A stretch of DNA of 64,000 nt from Vibrio agarilyticus (lineage in GTDB: Bacteria; Pseudomonadota; Gammaproteobacteria; Enterobacterales; Vibrionaceae), in assembly GCF_012641465.1 (NCBI RefSeq), contig NZ_JABAIK010000004.1, positions 186,001-250,000 of the forward strand, written 5' to 3'. Shown here in pieces: positions 63,122 through 64,000 of this stretch (the stretch's first letter is position 1; each line of letters starts with the position of its first letter). A program made the position numbers and the translations under genes. Below the pieces are notes generated by a model. The model was not told where the DNA came from. It saw only the letters and a program-made list of their open reading frames with translations, and did no database searches.

Positions 63122-63745
63122 CTAGCGATTGCGCTTAAATCCACCATCAGAGGCGCGAAAAAAAGTCACCTCGTCATTGCCGCGAGTCAGTTTTAATATA
63201 TCTAATTCACCACCCTCTGTGCGTTTAAAGCGGACCATTTGCCCCTGACGGATGTGACTCAACGGTTTATCACCACCTTCAATTTTAACTAATGCGTTAA
63301 GATCTTGCATAGGTAACTGGTTAGCTCGAAACACTTGAGCCAATGTATCGCCTTGTCGAACTGTATATTCATGCCAATCAGTTGCGGCGCTTCGCTGTGG
63401 TAATACTGCTTTTTGAGGCGCTGCGACAGATTGTTCACTCAGCCCGGTGGTGTTCACCGCAAGCGGAATTCGTTGTTTCTCGGTTTGTAGCGGCTGCGCG
63501 AGCTCGGGCGAACTTGGCATTAATACAAGTGCCACAATAACCAACAGACTCACGAACACTAGCCGCTGATGTAACTTCGGTAATCGTTGCCACAATTGCG
63601 TTACTTGTGTCTGTGACCACTTTGTCTTAAACGACGCAAAAGAGATCCCTCGAATCGCGTCCATTGACAATTTGTGTTGTTGAAGACGCAGCATAAATTG
63701 CTGCCATAACGTTAGCTTTGCAGTGCGCTTTCTACGACGATTCAT
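63122..63745 (-). CDS. OapA-type LysM-like cell-envelope protein
   Basis: A 207-aa protein with a basic N-terminal cytoplasmic part, one membrane segment (about 62–77), a linker, and a C-terminal OapA/LysM-like domain (about 125–205: YTVRQGDTLAQVFRANQLP). Proteins of this type (E. coli YtfB, Haemophilus OapA) bind peptidoglycan glycans and localise at the division site. Divergent from the gene that starts at the end of the window. Confidence 0.85.
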   Translation of the reverse strand: MNRRRKRTAKLTLWQQFMLRLQQHKLSMDAIRGISFASFKTKWSQTQVTQLWQRLPKLHQRLVFVSLLVIVALVLMPSSPELAQPLQTEKQRIPLAVNTTGLSEQSVAAPQKAVLPQRSAATDWHEYTVRQGDTLAQVFRANQLPMQDLNALVKIEGGDKPLSHIRQGQMVRFKRTEGGELDILKLTRGNDEVTFFRASDGGFKRNR

Positions 63746-63991
63746 ACACCTTACTCTCCTATCGGCGTTAGCCTCAGTATATGAAGAGACGCAACGCGAG
63801 TATAGCCGTTACAAGATAAAATCCCGAGAAAGCGTCAATTAACCCGTTAATTTCAGACAATTTAAAAACAAAATTGACCGTGACCGACGAGATGACGCAG
63901 TTTCAGTGCCGAAACGGCACTCTATCGTTTCACCTAAACTGCGAACCTGCTATCCTAAGTGGTTCAATTCGCCAACTAATGAGTAAAATTC

Positions 63992-64000
63992 ATGTCTGAC
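63992..64000 (+). CDS. Start of a truncated gene, possibly fklB
   Basis: An ATG at 63992 opens a frame MSD that runs off the window. GAG lies 8 nt before it. Divergence from a YtfB/OapA-type gene suggests the FKBP-type isomerase gene fklB, as in E. coli, but three codons cannot prove it. The 63746–63991 gap has only a small GTGCCG/CGGCAC hairpin. Confidence 0.3.

Overview
This is a stretch of bacterial chromosome from a gammaproteobacterium, almost certainly Vibrio or a close relative. The gene order is Vibrio-like: leuO–leuABCD, lptD–surA–pdxA–rsmA–apaGH–folA, obg–rpmA–rplU–ispB–mdh–argR, murA–mla, kdsDC–lptCAB–rpoN–hpf–ptsN–rapZ–npr, and fbp–ppa–tamAB–msrA–zinc uptake. The predicted proteins match Vibrionaceae families closely, including the VC2487-type glycosyltransferase and the ZrgA zinc protein. 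I did not assign a species. Nearly all of the window is core, vertically inherited genome. I saw no tRNA, rRNA, prophage, transposase, integron or CRISPR array.

Layout. 0.1–8.5 kb: leuO, a glycosyltransferase/PAP2 phosphatase pair, then a leucine operon with a recognisable leader peptide and attenuator. 8.5–17.4 kb: a DUF547 exported protein, djlA, and the outer-membrane biogenesis and housekeeping cluster lptD–surA–pdxA–rsmA–apaG–apaH. 17.4–24.5 kb: folA, the YjjPB exporter, the Obg GTPase, ribosomal proteins L27 and L21, ispB, mdh and argR. 24.5–34.8 kb: envelope lipid genes, comprising plsC, murA, ibaG, mlaBCDEF, a cation antiporter, the Kdo genes kdsD and kdsC, and lptCAB. 34.8–38.2 kb: rpoN with hpf and the nitrogen-PTS genes. 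38.3–43.9 kb: mgtE, pmbA, darP, ubiX and mpl. 43.9–48.1 kb: a repeat-rich stretch holding fbp, ppa and two related small lipoproteins. 48.2–55.7 kb: ytfP, tamB, tamA, msrA and ytfJ. 55.8–59.2 kb: a putative Zur-controlled zinc operon (zrgA, an ABC ATPase, a MacB/Lol-type permease and a DUF3299 protein). 59.4–64 kb: a possible small membrane protein, a TIGR03899-like protein, cobA, an ElaA-type acetyltransferase, an EamA transporter, an OapA-type LysM protein and the first codons of the next gene.

The common theme is envelope building. LptD, LptA, LptB and LptC move LPS. KdsD and KdsC make Kdo. Mla and PlsC handle phospholipids. SurA and TamAB assemble outer-membrane proteins. MurA and Mpl feed and recycle peptidoglycan.

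The least ordinary content is intergenic. Two families of palindromic repeats recur. Family A is about 268 bp when complete, and family B is about 127–153 bp; both end in TATACCC-type inverted termini and neither has coding capacity. They sit in 5' regions (argR, ppa, zrgA, the DUF547 gene), they form A/B chimeras, and they flank fbp and the zinc operon in inverted orientation. I found no convincing new protein-coding system; the repeat architecture and the repeat lying between the Zur site and zrgA are the best leads.
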